From an uncultured Ruminococcus sp. (GTDB lineage: Bacteria; Bacillota; Clostridia; Oscillospirales; Acutalibacteraceae): a stretch of DNA of 8,045 nucleotides. The stretch spans positions 1 through 8,045 of the forward strand of contig CACYDB010000053.1 of the NCBI GenBank assembly GCA_902773035.1, read 5' to 3'. This document shows, in pieces, positions 1-6,372 of the stretch (the stretch's first letter is position 1; every line of letters begins with the position of its first letter). The position numbers and the translations under genes were made by a program. Under the pieces are notes generated by a model, which saw only the letters and a list, made by a program, of their open reading frames with translations, was not told where the DNA came from and did not search any database.

Positions 1-281
1 CGGTCGAGGCTGTAGTTTCCCTTGGACAGCTTTACCTTGGCGGGAGTTTTAGCCTTACCCTTTTTACGAGCAGTTTCAAGGGCGGCGTTGAGCGCCTTGC
101 TGAAATTTTTGCCGTATTTTTTTGCCGTAAATTTCTTTTTATAGGTACCGCAGGTCACGGTAACGGTTCCCTTGGAGTTTGTATATGTTACAGCCGAGGA
201 AACGGAAATTGTCGCGACGCTGATGACAAACAGCATTATCATAAAAACAAGAACGTCGCGTAACAGAAATCTTTTGCTCAA
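1..281 (-). CDS. Secreted protein, N-terminal part; possible beta-helix (pectate-lyase-like) fold (partial)
   Basis: The open frame runs off the left edge, so only about 93 N-terminal residues are visible. I chose the TTG at 281-279 because an AAAGGA ribosome binding site (296-291) lies 9 bases before it. An in-frame ATG at 299-297 has no such site. From the TTG the protein begins MSKRFLLRDV, followed by a hydrophobic stretch ending in SVSSA, a typical signal peptide with probable cleavage after Ala. The mature start is Lys-rich. It includes FSKALNAALETARKKGKAK and then VKLSKGNYSL, which resembles the opening helix and first strand of right-handed parallel beta-helix proteins (pattern 'ai.aAl..A...V.lp.G.Y.l'). 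That fold assignment is an inference from a short segment. The gene starts 28 bases after the pgeF stop on the same strand and could be cotranscribed with it. Substrate and function are unknown. Confidence 0.72.
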   Translation of the reverse strand, partial: MSKRFLLRDVLVFMIMLFVISVATISVSSAVTYTNSKGTVTVTCGTYKKKFTAKKYGKNFSKALNAALETARKKGKAKTPAKVKLSKGNYSLD

Positions 282-309
282 AATTACAAATCCTTTCATT
301 ATCTATGTA

Positions 310-1143
310 TCAATTGATTATCGACATCACAGCGCACATTGTTCCGCGCTGACCGTTTGTGGCTCTGTGCGACCAGAGAAGCTCGCTGTTGCAGCGTGTG
401 CAGAAGTCGGAGAGCGTGATATTTTCGGGTTTTACGCCGGCTTCAACAAGGATCTGACGGTTGCACTCGAGTAAATCGAGGTGGAATTTATTATTCTCTT
501 TTGGAAATATAAAAGCTGAGGTATCGAGAGTCGAGAGCTTGTAGAACTCGTCGGCGCAGGCTTTATCGACCTCGTAGCAGCATTTTGAAATCGCGGGTCC
601 GACGGCGCAGACTAAGTCAGCTGGATCGGTATTGTAGAGCTCTGTCATCTTCTTAACGACTTCGGCGCCGATTTTTCCGACTGTTCCGCGCCATCCCGCG
701 TGAGCAAGTCCAATTGCTTTGTTCTTTGTATCTACAAAGAAAAGCGGAGTGCAGTCGGCGTAATATGTGACGAGAGTTACGTTTTTTTCGTTCGTAATAA
801 GCGCGTCAACGCTCTGCATATCGCGGGGCTTTGTGATTCCGACGCCGTAATTTTCTGAGGTTACGGGTCGCACAAAGGTGTGATGATCCTGAGCGGAAGC
901 GACTAATGTGTTGAAATCAAGTCCGATTGAGTTACACAGCCTTTTATAGTTTTCCACAACATCGTCCTGATTATCACCGCGGTTAAAGGCTAAATTCATG
1001 GAGCTGAAAATGCCCTTGCTCACTCCGCCGAAACGCGTTGAAAAGCCGTGTCTAATAAAGTTAATTTCTTCCAAAGAATTATAAGTCAGATAAGGAACAG
1101 AGTCCTTATTATTAAGCTTCATAGTTTTGCTTTGAATATCCAT
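310..1143 (-). CDS. pgeF: Peptidoglycan editing factor / YfiH-family purine nucleoside phosphorylase
   Basis: Member of the YfiH/YlmD (former 'polyphenol oxidase', DUF152) family. Such enzymes phosphorolyse or deaminate purine nucleosides in vitro, and E. coli YfiH edits peptidoglycan precursors that carry Ser in place of Ala. With the start at 1143 the protein has 277 residues, normal for the family. Visible motifs are HGFSTRFGG (32-40), QDHH (85-88), YADCTPL with Cys131, HAGWRG (148-153) and the C-terminal SHRATNGQRG (258-267). The Cys131-His148 spacing of 17 matches the metal-binding Cys and His of E. coli YfiH. The frame is open up to an ATG at 1221, but that extension crosses the promoter region and reads as non-family sequence (FICTCKFICFELKY). 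The ATG at 1143 has a weak GGTGA site 5 bases upstream, and a second Met at 1122 is possible. It is divergent from the small cysteine protein gene. Function is sure at family level; the start is less sure. Confidence 0.93.
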   Translation of the reverse strand: MDIQSKTMKLNNKDSVPYLTYNSLEEINFIRHGFSTRFGGVSKGIFSSMNLAFNRGDNQDDVVENYKRLCNSIGLDFNTLVASAQDHHTFVRPVTSENYGVGITKPRDMQSVDALITNEKNVTLVTYYADCTPLFFVDTKNKAIGLAHAGWRGTVGKIGAEVVKKMTELYNTDPADLVCAVGPAISKCCYEVDKACADEFYKLSTLDTSAFIFPKENNKFHLDLLECNRQILVEAGVKPENITLSDFCTRCNSELLWSHRATNGQRGTMCAVMSIIN

Positions 1144-1160
1144 ATATATCACCATTATAT

Positions 1161-1189
1161 ATTTTAACTCAAAACAAATAAACTTGCAA
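1161..1189 (-). promoter_or_regulatory. Possible pgeF promoter
   Basis: On the minus strand TTGCAA (1189-1184) is followed after exactly 17 bases by TAAAAT (1166-1161). The -35 hexamer is the same self-complementary TTGCAA used by the divergent plus-strand promoter. The predicted transcript would start about 10 bases before the pgeF start codon, leaving a very short leader, which weakens the call. Confidence 0.33.
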
Positions 1190-1195
1190 GTGCAA
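1184..1195. promoter_or_regulatory. Inverted repeat TTGCA-AG-TGCAA, possible operator
   Basis: A perfect 5-bp dyad with a 2-base centre sits on the shared -35 element between the divergent genes, where a repressor could occlude both promoters. No regulator gene is adjacent and the dyad is short, so operator function is a guess. Confidence 0.25.
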
Positions 1196-1212
1196 ATAAA
1201 GTTTGTTATAAT
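1184..1212 (+). promoter_or_regulatory. Promoter for the small four-cysteine protein gene
   Basis: TTGCAA (1184-1189), a 17-base spacer and a perfect TATAAT (1207-1212). A TG at 1204-1205 forms an extended -10 (TGTTATAAT). Expected transcription start is near 1219, about 60 bases before the ATG at 1278. The -35 matches consensus at 4 of 6 positions; the -10 is ideal. Confidence 0.65.
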
Positions 1213-1277
1213 ATAAATCACAAACTATAGTAATACTTACAAAAGAATTTGATAAAACTTTGAAGAAGGATAACATT

Positions 1278-1481
1278 ATGAAGAAACTATTCGGAAATCA
1301 TATCGCGCCCGACTGTACATACTGTCAGAATTTTATTCAGGACAATCAGCCAAGATGCTCGCTCGGCAGAGTTATCGGCGAAAACGGCAAATGCAGAAAA
1401 TTTGACTACAACCCTACCCTGAGAACTCCGAAGGCTGAGGCTGTTATGATGCAGTTCAGCAAGGAGGATTTTGAGCTGTAA
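1278..1481 (+). CDS. Small four-cysteine protein of unknown function (67 aa)
   Basis: The start is set by GAAGGA (1265-1270), 7 bases before the ATG at 1278. An upstream in-frame TTG at 1260 overlaps that ribosome binding site and is unlikely. The 67-residue product has no signal peptide and no membrane segment. It carries Cys13-x2-Cys16, Cys27 and Cys39, arranged as CTYCQNF, RCSLGR and GKCRKFDYNP, then LRTPK and an acidic end. Four cysteines spaced C-x2-C-x10-C-x11-C suggest a small metal (zinc or Fe-S) site. From memory, short proteins with this 'CxYC...C.lG......C.kF.YdP..R.P' pattern occur in other Clostridia as hypothetical proteins. I know of no assigned function. It has its own extended -10 promoter and a terminator 18 bases downstream, so it is probably monocistronic. 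Confidence 0.82.
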   Translation: MKKLFGNHIAPDCTYCQNFIQDNQPRCSLGRVIGENGKCRKFDYNPTLRTPKAEAVMMQFSKEDFEL

Positions 1482-1499
1482 TATTCAGATAAACAATTT

Positions 1500-1536
1500 G
1501 GGGCTGACTCGAACAAAATTTTGTCGAGTCAGCCCC
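1500..1536. terminator. Bidirectional terminator between convergent genes
   Basis: A perfect 13-bp stem, GGGGCTGACTCGA (1500-1512) with TCGAGTCAGCCCC (1524-1536). The loop contains the self-complementary CAAAATTTTG, so the stem can extend inward past one bulged A. It lies 18 bases after the plus-strand stop and 13 bases after the minus-strand stop. The downstream T-tract is loose on both sides (TTGATTATT on plus), but stem strength and position support termination for both genes. Confidence 0.8.
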
Positions 1537-1549
1537 TTGATTATTGATG

Positions 1550-3259
1550 TTATTTTTTAACCTTAATGGCGCATTTGAGCTTGAGTCCGTTTGTTTTAAC
1601 TGTGATTACGGCTTTACCCTTTTTCTTAGCTGTGATCTTTCCGCTCTTGGAAACAGCCGCGACCTTTTTGTTATCTGAACTGAATTTAGCCGCGCCTACC
1701 TTGCCTTTGATTTTAAGCTTGAAGGTATCACCGACTTTCAAGGTCTTTTTAGTCTTGTTGAGAGTAGGATTGATAACCTTGATTTTTACGATATTATACG
1801 CTGTCGCGGATGAAACGGTAATCGTAGCCGATCCCTTCTTCTTTGCCGTTACCTTACCCTTCGAATTGACGGAAACAGCCTTTGTATTGCTGGAGCTGTA
1901 TTTGAGCTCCGCGCCGTCGGAAGCGCTTGCTTTGATTGTAAAGGACTGCTTAACGTAAAGAGTCTTTGAAGAAGTATTGACTTTGATGGTCTTTGTCTTG
2001 AGAGCGCTTTTGTTCTTGTTGATATTCGCGGAGGGAGTCGTAGCCTTTGTGTAAGCGGTTGCGGGCTCGGTAGGAGCTTCGGTAGCTGTTGTGGGTTCTT
2101 CCGTGAGCTGAGTTATCTCTGTGGGTTCAGCGGGATGGGGATAATAAGGGATTGTCTCAGGCTCGGAAGGCTCCTGAGTTTCGGTAATTTCGGCGGTAGT
2201 CTCAGGTATTTCTGTGCTCTCTGTGGGTTCGGGAACAGTGCTTTCCTCAGGATTAATCGGAATAATTGATGAGGTGATTCCCGAAATGACCTCTCTGCCC
2301 TCATTTGTGACAGCGAAGTTATTTACATACTCGGTTTTTTCGGACTCGAGCACCTGAATAAGAAGCTCTACGTTTGTATCTCCGCCGAGCTTGTTGAGAA
2401 CATTGAAGTACGCGGTTACAAAAATCTGAGGCGCTGTAAAATCATAAAGCCTCGGGCTTGAGAAATTGATATACGCGCAGTTATCCTCCGGAACAATGTT
2501 AATAATGGAGGAAGCGTCAATAACAGGGCAGGAAACATCGGAAAGTTCAAGGATCCTGCTGTCATATCTGAGCGTAAACTGACCGTCTACAAGCTTTTCG
2601 GGAGCTGTCAGAAAGAATGAAACCGCGACCTTATCGGACTCAATCAGCATTGAATCAAGCTTGTTGACATTGGCGTAGGTTATAATATTAAGCGGAGCCT
2701 CGGGTATGGTCTCATCAACCGAAAAATCGGTCTTTACAGACGCGGAAATCGTATCTAATACGCCGGCGCCTGCTTCAGAAGGATTCGCGTTAGCGAAAAA
2801 TACGGTTTTAGCAGAGTCAAGCTCCAAGATTTTAAAATTGATCCATGTCGTCGAGGGCTTTGCGGTCAGCTTGAATTTCGCTGAAACCATTACTCCTCCC
2901 TCGGTGAAATCATACGGGCGTCTAACGGATGAAAAATTAAAACGTCCTGTATTATCGCTTTCATTGATTCTGTCAATAACAGAATTATCAATAACCGGAA
3001 AGCTCCATTCGGTCAGTTCAAGAGCGCTGTTATCACTATACAGCTCAAACTGTCCGTCATCAAGCTTTTCGGGAACTGTCATTGAAAAAGATATTTCAAA
3101 TTCTTCTATATCACTTTCGATATTAAAGCGGTCAATTTCTTCGCCGTTAACCTGAACTCCTACGGAAACGGATGAATCGGCGTACGCGATTATTCCGAAG
3201 CAGGATATAAGCAATAAAACAGCGATTACACAGCTGATAAGCTTCACTGAAAATTTCAT
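1550..3259 (-). CDS. Secreted surface protein with two cohesin-like repeats, T/P/E linker and two BIG2 domains
   Basis: The start at 3259 is set by a strong AAGGAGGAG site (3274-3266); an upstream in-frame ATG at 3295 has none. The product has 569 residues. A signal peptide covers about 1-27 (hydrophobic core, FGIIAYA, then Asp). Two homologous domains follow, about 29-178 and 187-333. Each has PEKLxDGQF, PVID, NFSS and YDFT in the same order at an offset of 156-157 residues. Their beta-rich pattern, with 'DGQF.L.YDs..LEL' and 'v.a.F.v', resembles cohesin/dockerin-partner folds; this is an inference. Residues about 334-415 form a low-complexity Thr/Pro/Glu linker. Two Lys-rich bacterial Ig-like group 2 domains end the protein, each with 'SK/SG-K-[VI]TAKKKG-x-A-x-ITV' (about 424-497 and 498-569). 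No LPXTG, transmembrane anchor or dockerin is visible, so attachment to the cell is unclear. BIG2 domains often serve adhesion or wall binding. It has its own promoter and is probably monocistronic. Confidence 0.88.
   Translation of the reverse strand: MKFSVKLISCVIAVLLLISCFGIIAYADSSVSVGVQVNGEEIDRFNIESDIEEFEISFSMTVPEKLDDGQFELYSDNSALELTEWSFPVIDNSVIDRINESDNTGRFNFSSVRRPYDFTEGGVMVSAKFKLTAKPSTTWINFKILELDSAKTVFFANANPSEAGAGVLDTISASVKTDFSVDETIPEAPLNIITYANVNKLDSMLIESDKVAVSFFLTAPEKLVDGQFTLRYDSRILELSDVSCPVIDASSIINIVPEDNCAYINFSSPRLYDFTAPQIFVTAYFNVLNKLGGDTNVELLIQVLESEKTEYVNNFAVTNEGREVISGITSSIIPINPEESTVPEPTESTEIPETTAEITETQEPSEPETIPYYPHPAEPTEITQLTEEPTTATEAPTEPATAYTKATTPSANINKNKSALKTKTIKVNTSSKTLYVKQSFTIKASASDGAELKYSSSNTKAVSVNSKGKVTAKKKGSATITVSSATAYNIVKIKVINPTLNKTKKTLKVGDTFKLKIKGKVGAAKFSSDNKKVAAVSKSGKITAKKKGKAVITVKTNGLKLKCAIKVKK
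1553..1990 (-). repeat. Tandem BIG2 (Ig-like) domain repeats, coding
   Basis: Two consecutive coding repeats of about 71-74 codons each. They share the motif ending in TAKKKG-[SK]-A-x-ITV, at protein residues about 456-482 and 527-554 counted from the start at 3259. Confidence 0.75.
2024..2260 (-). repeat. Low-complexity Thr/Pro/Glu-rich linker, coding
   Basis: About 79 codons dominated by Thr, Pro and Glu (runs such as EPTEST, EIPETT, TEAPTEP). It separates the cohesin-like domains from the BIG2 domains. Such linkers are typical of secreted multidomain proteins of ruminococci and are often glycosylated. The same composition gives a spurious 63-codon frame within it. Confidence 0.8.
2261..3175 (-). 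repeat. Two tandem cohesin-like domains (about 157-residue period), coding
   Basis: Domain 1 is encoded at about 3175-2726 and domain 2 at about 2701-2261. Matching blocks at a constant offset are PEKLDDGQF/PEKLVDGQF (63-71, 220-228), PVID (88-91, 245-248), FNFSS/INFSS (107-111, 264-268) and YDFT (116-119, 272-275). This points to an old internal duplication; the DNA copies are too diverged to be a recent repeat. Confidence 0.8.
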
Positions 3260-3286
3260 AAACTTCTCCTCCTTTTCTATAATTTG

Positions 3287-3315
3287 ATTATACAATAAAA
3301 ATATTACATAAGCAA
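3287..3315 (-). promoter_or_regulatory. Promoter of the BIG2 surface protein gene
   Basis: Minus strand TTGCTT (3315-3310), a 17-base spacer and perfect TATAAT (3292-3287). The predicted start is near 3280, giving a leader of about 20 bases that contains the AAGGAGGAG site. It lies just past the terminator of the upstream operon, so the gene is separately transcribed. Confidence 0.6.
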
Positions 3316-3333
3316 TATAATTTTATTATTTTT

Positions 3334-3370
3334 CGCAAAAGATATCGGCGTGAACTTTGGTTCACGCCGA
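3334..3370 (-). terminator. Intrinsic terminator of the IspD-like/LicD operon
   Basis: A perfect 10-bp stem, TCGGCGTGAA with TTCACGCCGA (3345-3354 and 3361-3370), has a 6-base loop. On the minus strand it is followed by TATCTTTTG, an imperfect U-tract. The stem starts 4 bases after the stop codon of the degenerate LicD gene. Confidence 0.78.
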
Positions 3371-3374
3371 AGAA

Positions 3375-4769
3375 TTATATTACTTTAACATTTCTGCTGT
3401 TGAGATAGGACTCGGGAGTCTCGTTCTTGTAGATATCGGGAACAAGTCTGTACACCTTCATAGCGTAGGTGATTTCGTTGCCCTCGGAATCAAAGCTGCT
3501 CGGACGTCCCTCGCTCTCCCAGATAAGAGAAGCGTATTTAAACAGCTCGTCGTCGATATAGAAGCCGATTTTGTCCGCGTAATACTTGTCTGTAGCGGTG
3601 AGGTAGGGCTTCATAATGGATTTGAGCTTTTTGAGATCGTTTTTCTCGTAGGCTTTTCTGAGATCCTCACGCTTGTTTCTCAGCTTATACCATGTGTCAA
3701 TTCTCTCAACTGAGCGTCTCGCGCGGGTAAATGTACGGGTAGCGGCGTTGACCGCGGGATTGTATACCCTGCCCATCCACTGATTGTAAGACTGCTTGTA
3801 GTCGATAAGCTCATCAAGGCTGACCTCGTCGTCCTTGACGCAGTCAAGAAATTCCTGATACGGAAGATCAACGTCCCAGAGAACCGTAGCTCTGTCGGTG
3901 CCGCCGATTTCCGAGCTTGCTCTACCGAGCCAGTTGTTGCCGTACATCTGTGAGAAATACAGATCCTCGTCGCTGTAAACCTTGAGCTGTCTTCCCTCAA
4001 ACTCAGTGGTCTTTACATCTGTGAACAGAGTGATCGGGAATTTTATGACGTTCGCCCTGCCATCCATATAGGCGTAGCAGTTTTCTCGGCGGGTGGGATC
4101 CGCGAGGCGTTCCTCCTCGGAAATGAAGCGCCTGGAGGTATAAGGCTTGGTGGCGTTGACATTCTCGTCAACTATGAGCTTTCCGAGCTCTGCGCGGGAC
4201 ATTTTACGCGCGAGCTTCCAGCCCTGATGCAGATAGTTAGAATTATCAATCTTAACCTTGCGCATAATGTGGTTCTTGAAGCGTTTTATACCTGTTACGC
4301 GTGATACGAGCTTGTAGAAAACTACCCAAGGAACCTGCGAAGCCTGATTGAAGTTGTCGAGGACGAGAAATCTCTCGGCTCCCCTGATCTCGTTTGAGGG
4401 CTCAAACTCACGCATAGGATAGATTGTAATGCTGATTCCGTATGAAACCTTGTGCTCGGAGGATCCGCCGTCAAAGAGGAGAGTATTTTTGTCGCAGTAG
4501 CGGAACTTGAAGTGCTGGAGACGCGGATTTGTACGCCAGCTCTCGAGCTCTCTTGTTTCGGAGAGGTTTTTCTGAACATACTTTTCAAGCTTATCAATGT
4601 CGGTAAGCGGCATTGTTATCATAAAATAGCACTGTTCATCCTCGAATTGCTTGTGGTCAAGCACATAGCGAGCAGATTCGTTTGATACGATATATTTTAA
4701 ATTTTCCTTCTCACAGATTGAGATGATCTCGTCAAGCAGTGAGAGAATTTTGTTCTGTACCTGTGTCAT
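3375..4769 (-). CDS. Degenerate LicD-family protein lacking the catalytic acidic motif
   Basis: 464 residues, cytoplasmic, no signal peptide. The first 53 residues align without gaps to the intact LicD protein encoded just upstream, sharing Q5, L12, E14, I15, I18, C19, K21, Y26, H39, F42, I51 and M53. Where LicD proteins have the G-T-x-L-G-x-x-R-H segment and the DDDID motif, this protein reads ESARYVLDH and DEQCYFM: Asp46, 47, 48 and 50 become Gln, Cys, Tyr and Met, and Gly31 and Arg38 become Glu and Asp. A second conserved segment, G-x-x-I-D-[VI]-[FY], appears as GISITIY (111-117) with Thr for Asp. The C-terminal family block is recognisable as FEGRQLKVYS...MYGNNW (257-280). The remainder, about 310-464, is charged and mostly helical in appearance. 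The gene starts 1 base after the LicD stop, so translation is probably coupled. I infer a LicD paralogue that is non-catalytic or uses different chemistry, perhaps a partner of the active enzyme. Length and reading frame are intact, so it is not a decaying pseudogene. Confidence 0.83.
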   Translation of the reverse strand: MTQVQNKILSLLDEIISICEKENLKYIVSNESARYVLDHKQFEDEQCYFMITMPLTDIDKLEKYVQKNLSETRELESWRTNPRLQHFKFRYCDKNTLLFDGGSSEHKVSYGISITIYPMREFEPSNEIRGAERFLVLDNFNQASQVPWVVFYKLVSRVTGIKRFKNHIMRKVKIDNSNYLHQGWKLARKMSRAELGKLIVDENVNATKPYTSRRFISEEERLADPTRRENCYAYMDGRANVIKFPITLFTDVKTTEFEGRQLKVYSDEDLYFSQMYGNNWLGRASSEIGGTDRATVLWDVDLPYQEFLDCVKDDEVSLDELIDYKQSYNQWMGRVYNPAVNAATRTFTRARRSVERIDTWYKLRNKREDLRKAYEKNDLKKLKSIMKPYLTATDKYYADKIGFYIDDELFKYASLIWESEGRPSSFDSEGNEITYAMKVYRLVPDIYKNETPESYLNSRNVKVI

Positions 4770-4770
4770 T

Positions 4771-6357
4771 TTACGCGCCCTTCTTCTTGATATCCAACAG
4801 TATCATACCGTCGGCGGTTTCCTTCTTGACCTTGGCGTAATACTTTTCAGCCGTTTCCTTATCGCCCTTTAAGTAAGCGATATCGCCGAACGCCTTGTCA
4901 ATACGGTCGTTGTCGGGATATTTAGCGATAAGCTTTTCCGCTAAGGTCTGAGCTGAGGGGTCTTGCTTAACAGTCTTGATTTCGAGGTTATAAAGCTCGA
5001 TTTCCTTGCTGCACGGATACTTTTCTACAGCCGCGGCGATAAGCTTCTCCGCCTTATCGTATTCCTTGTAGACCATAGCCGCCTTGATCTCGCGGGAATC
5101 AAGCACGAGCTGCCAGAGGGCTGTAAGTCTTTCCGGCTTGGGCTTGCCGCTGATGTCGTAGAGCTTCATAATCTTTGAAGCGGCGGTGAAGTCGTTGCGG
5201 TTATATAGCATATTGAAGATAGCCGCGTAGAAGTAATCGTCGCCTATATCGAGCAGACATTCCCAGTAGCGAACGCTGAACTGGAGCTGCTTTTCGTAAT
5301 AATCCTTGAAAATCTCCTCGAGCTTGTCAAGCTTTGCCTTATCTGTTTCGTCAATGAGAGTATTGATGTCGTCAATACCCATTGCCTTGAGCTTTTTATC
5401 GAGCTTGAGCTTAACGAGCTTTGAGAGCTTACCGTAAACATTGTGGAGATGAACGCCTACCTTGTAGCCTTCCTCAACCATAATATGCTTGGCCTTCTGA
5501 CGCTCCTTTTTAAGCTCTTTTTCATCAAGGAGTCGCATATAATCGGAAACATAATCGGCGCAGGAAATACCTGTGTGCGACATTTTGGAATGGTGCTTCT
5601 GATCCTTCGGCATAATGTTCCAGTCGTCGCCGTAGTAGTAGTTGAGAAGCTCGGCGTACTTTGCGGAAATCGGGAACTTTCTGTCCTCAAAGTCAGCGTA
5701 ATAAACCTCGTCGTAGAAATACTTGGGAGCGTAGGATACGGGACCGTATTTTCTCGCCGAGCATGAGAGATATGTGTCGCAGTCGTCGTAGTGCTGATTG
5801 AAGATCTTCTTTTCGAGATGTCTGAGCACTCTTTCCTTGCCGACAAACTTCTCCCAGCGTCTGAATTTATTGTATAAATCCATCTGCGCCTTGCTTTTGT
5901 AGCGGAAATGACGGTAGCTGGAGTTTGCGTACTCGTCGTAGGCGAAGTACAGATCGATCATTTCCTGCTTTTTGACGGGGTCTCCGGGGAGCTCCATCAT
6001 ATAGAATACGTCTATACACTGACCGCAGATCGGTCTCCAGAAAGCGAAGTTTGAGCTAAAACGGATACACTCGGCGTCAACGTAACGTCCGAATATTCCC
6101 GGGAAGTCCCTGTCGAGTCTGCCGTCGCTGTAGACGCGCTTTTTGCCGTCGAGCTCTTTTTTGCAGGCTTCAACCCATTTGTAGTAGTTTGCTTCAGTCA
6201 TATTGATGTCAATATCATCATCCCACGGGATAAAGCCCTCGTGACGAATTGTGCCGAGAGTTGTTCCGAAATCAATAAAATACTCAATATCGTATTTTTT
6301 GCAGATATCGTCAATCTCGCAAAGCATATTGAACAGATATTTTTGTGTAGCGTCCAT
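4771..6357 (-). CDS. LicD-family phosphotransferase with C-terminal TPR-like region
   Basis: 528 residues, cytoplasmic. The LicD domain (about 1-260) carries the hallmark GTTLGTIRHEGFIPWDDDID (31-50) with the metal-binding Asp cluster 46-48/50. CIDVFYMMELPGD follows at 114-126, and the C-terminal domain block FEDRKFPIS...YYYGDDW is at 223-246. LicD nucleotidyltransferase-fold enzymes move phosphocholine or alditol phosphate from a CDP carrier onto teichoic acid or glycans; mammalian FKTN/FKRP belong to the same family. Residues about 275-350 are Lys-rich and helical, and about 355-515 read as helical hairpins of TPR type (for example YKEYDKAEKLIAAAVEKYP and YLKGDKETAEKYYAKVKKE). This extension is not needed for LicD catalysis and may bind a partner. 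The start is supported by AAAGGA 8 bases upstream. It lies 15 bases after the IspD-like gene and 1 base before the degenerate paralogue. Family is sure; transferred group and acceptor are unknown. Confidence 0.93.
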   Translation of the reverse strand: MDATQKYLFNMLCEIDDICKKYDIEYFIDFGTTLGTIRHEGFIPWDDDIDINMTEANYYKWVEACKKELDGKKRVYSDGRLDRDFPGIFGRYVDAECIRFSSNFAFWRPICGQCIDVFYMMELPGDPVKKQEMIDLYFAYDEYANSSYRHFRYKSKAQMDLYNKFRRWEKFVGKERVLRHLEKKIFNQHYDDCDTYLSCSARKYGPVSYAPKYFYDEVYYADFEDRKFPISAKYAELLNYYYGDDWNIMPKDQKHHSKMSHTGISCADYVSDYMRLLDEKELKKERQKAKHIMVEEGYKVGVHLHNVYGKLSKLVKLKLDKKLKAMGIDDINTLIDETDKAKLDKLEEIFKDYYEKQLQFSVRYWECLLDIGDDYFYAAIFNMLYNRNDFTAASKIMKLYDISGKPKPERLTALWQLVLDSREIKAAMVYKEYDKAEKLIAAAVEKYPCSKEIELYNLEIKTVKQDPSAQTLAEKLIAKYPDNDRIDKAFGDIAYLKGDKETAEKYYAKVKKETADGMILLDIKKKGA

Positions 6358-6372
6358 ATTACATTTCCTTTA

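Noticed and set aside
172..474. Plus-strand 100-codon open frame
   Set aside because: It lies across the 3' end of pgeF and the start of the secreted protein on the other strand, has no ribosome binding site, and reads as antisense noise.
1144..1221. N-terminal extension of pgeF to the ATG at 1221
   Set aside because: The added 26 residues do not look like family sequence, overlap the divergent promoter elements, and have no ribosome binding site at 1221.
1260..1277. Earlier TTG start for the small cysteine protein
   Set aside because: It would overlap the GAAGGA site that is ideally placed for the ATG at 1278, and it lacks its own site.
1500..1536. Hairpin considered as a riboswitch or small RNA
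   Set aside because: A single perfect stem between two convergent stop codons is explained by a shared terminator.
2113..2304. Minus-strand 63-codon frame rich in Arg, Leu and Pro
   Set aside because: It is a frame-shifted reading of the Thr/Pro/Glu linker of the surface protein.
2706..3155. Plus-strand 149-codon frame opposite the surface protein
   Set aside because: The low-complexity Ser/Leu-rich product mirrors the opposite coding strand and lacks start signals.
3375..4769. Calling the degenerate LicD gene a pseudogene
   Set aside because: The frame is continuous over 464 codons, coupled to the upstream gene and followed by a terminator. Only the active-site residues are changed, while other family blocks remain.
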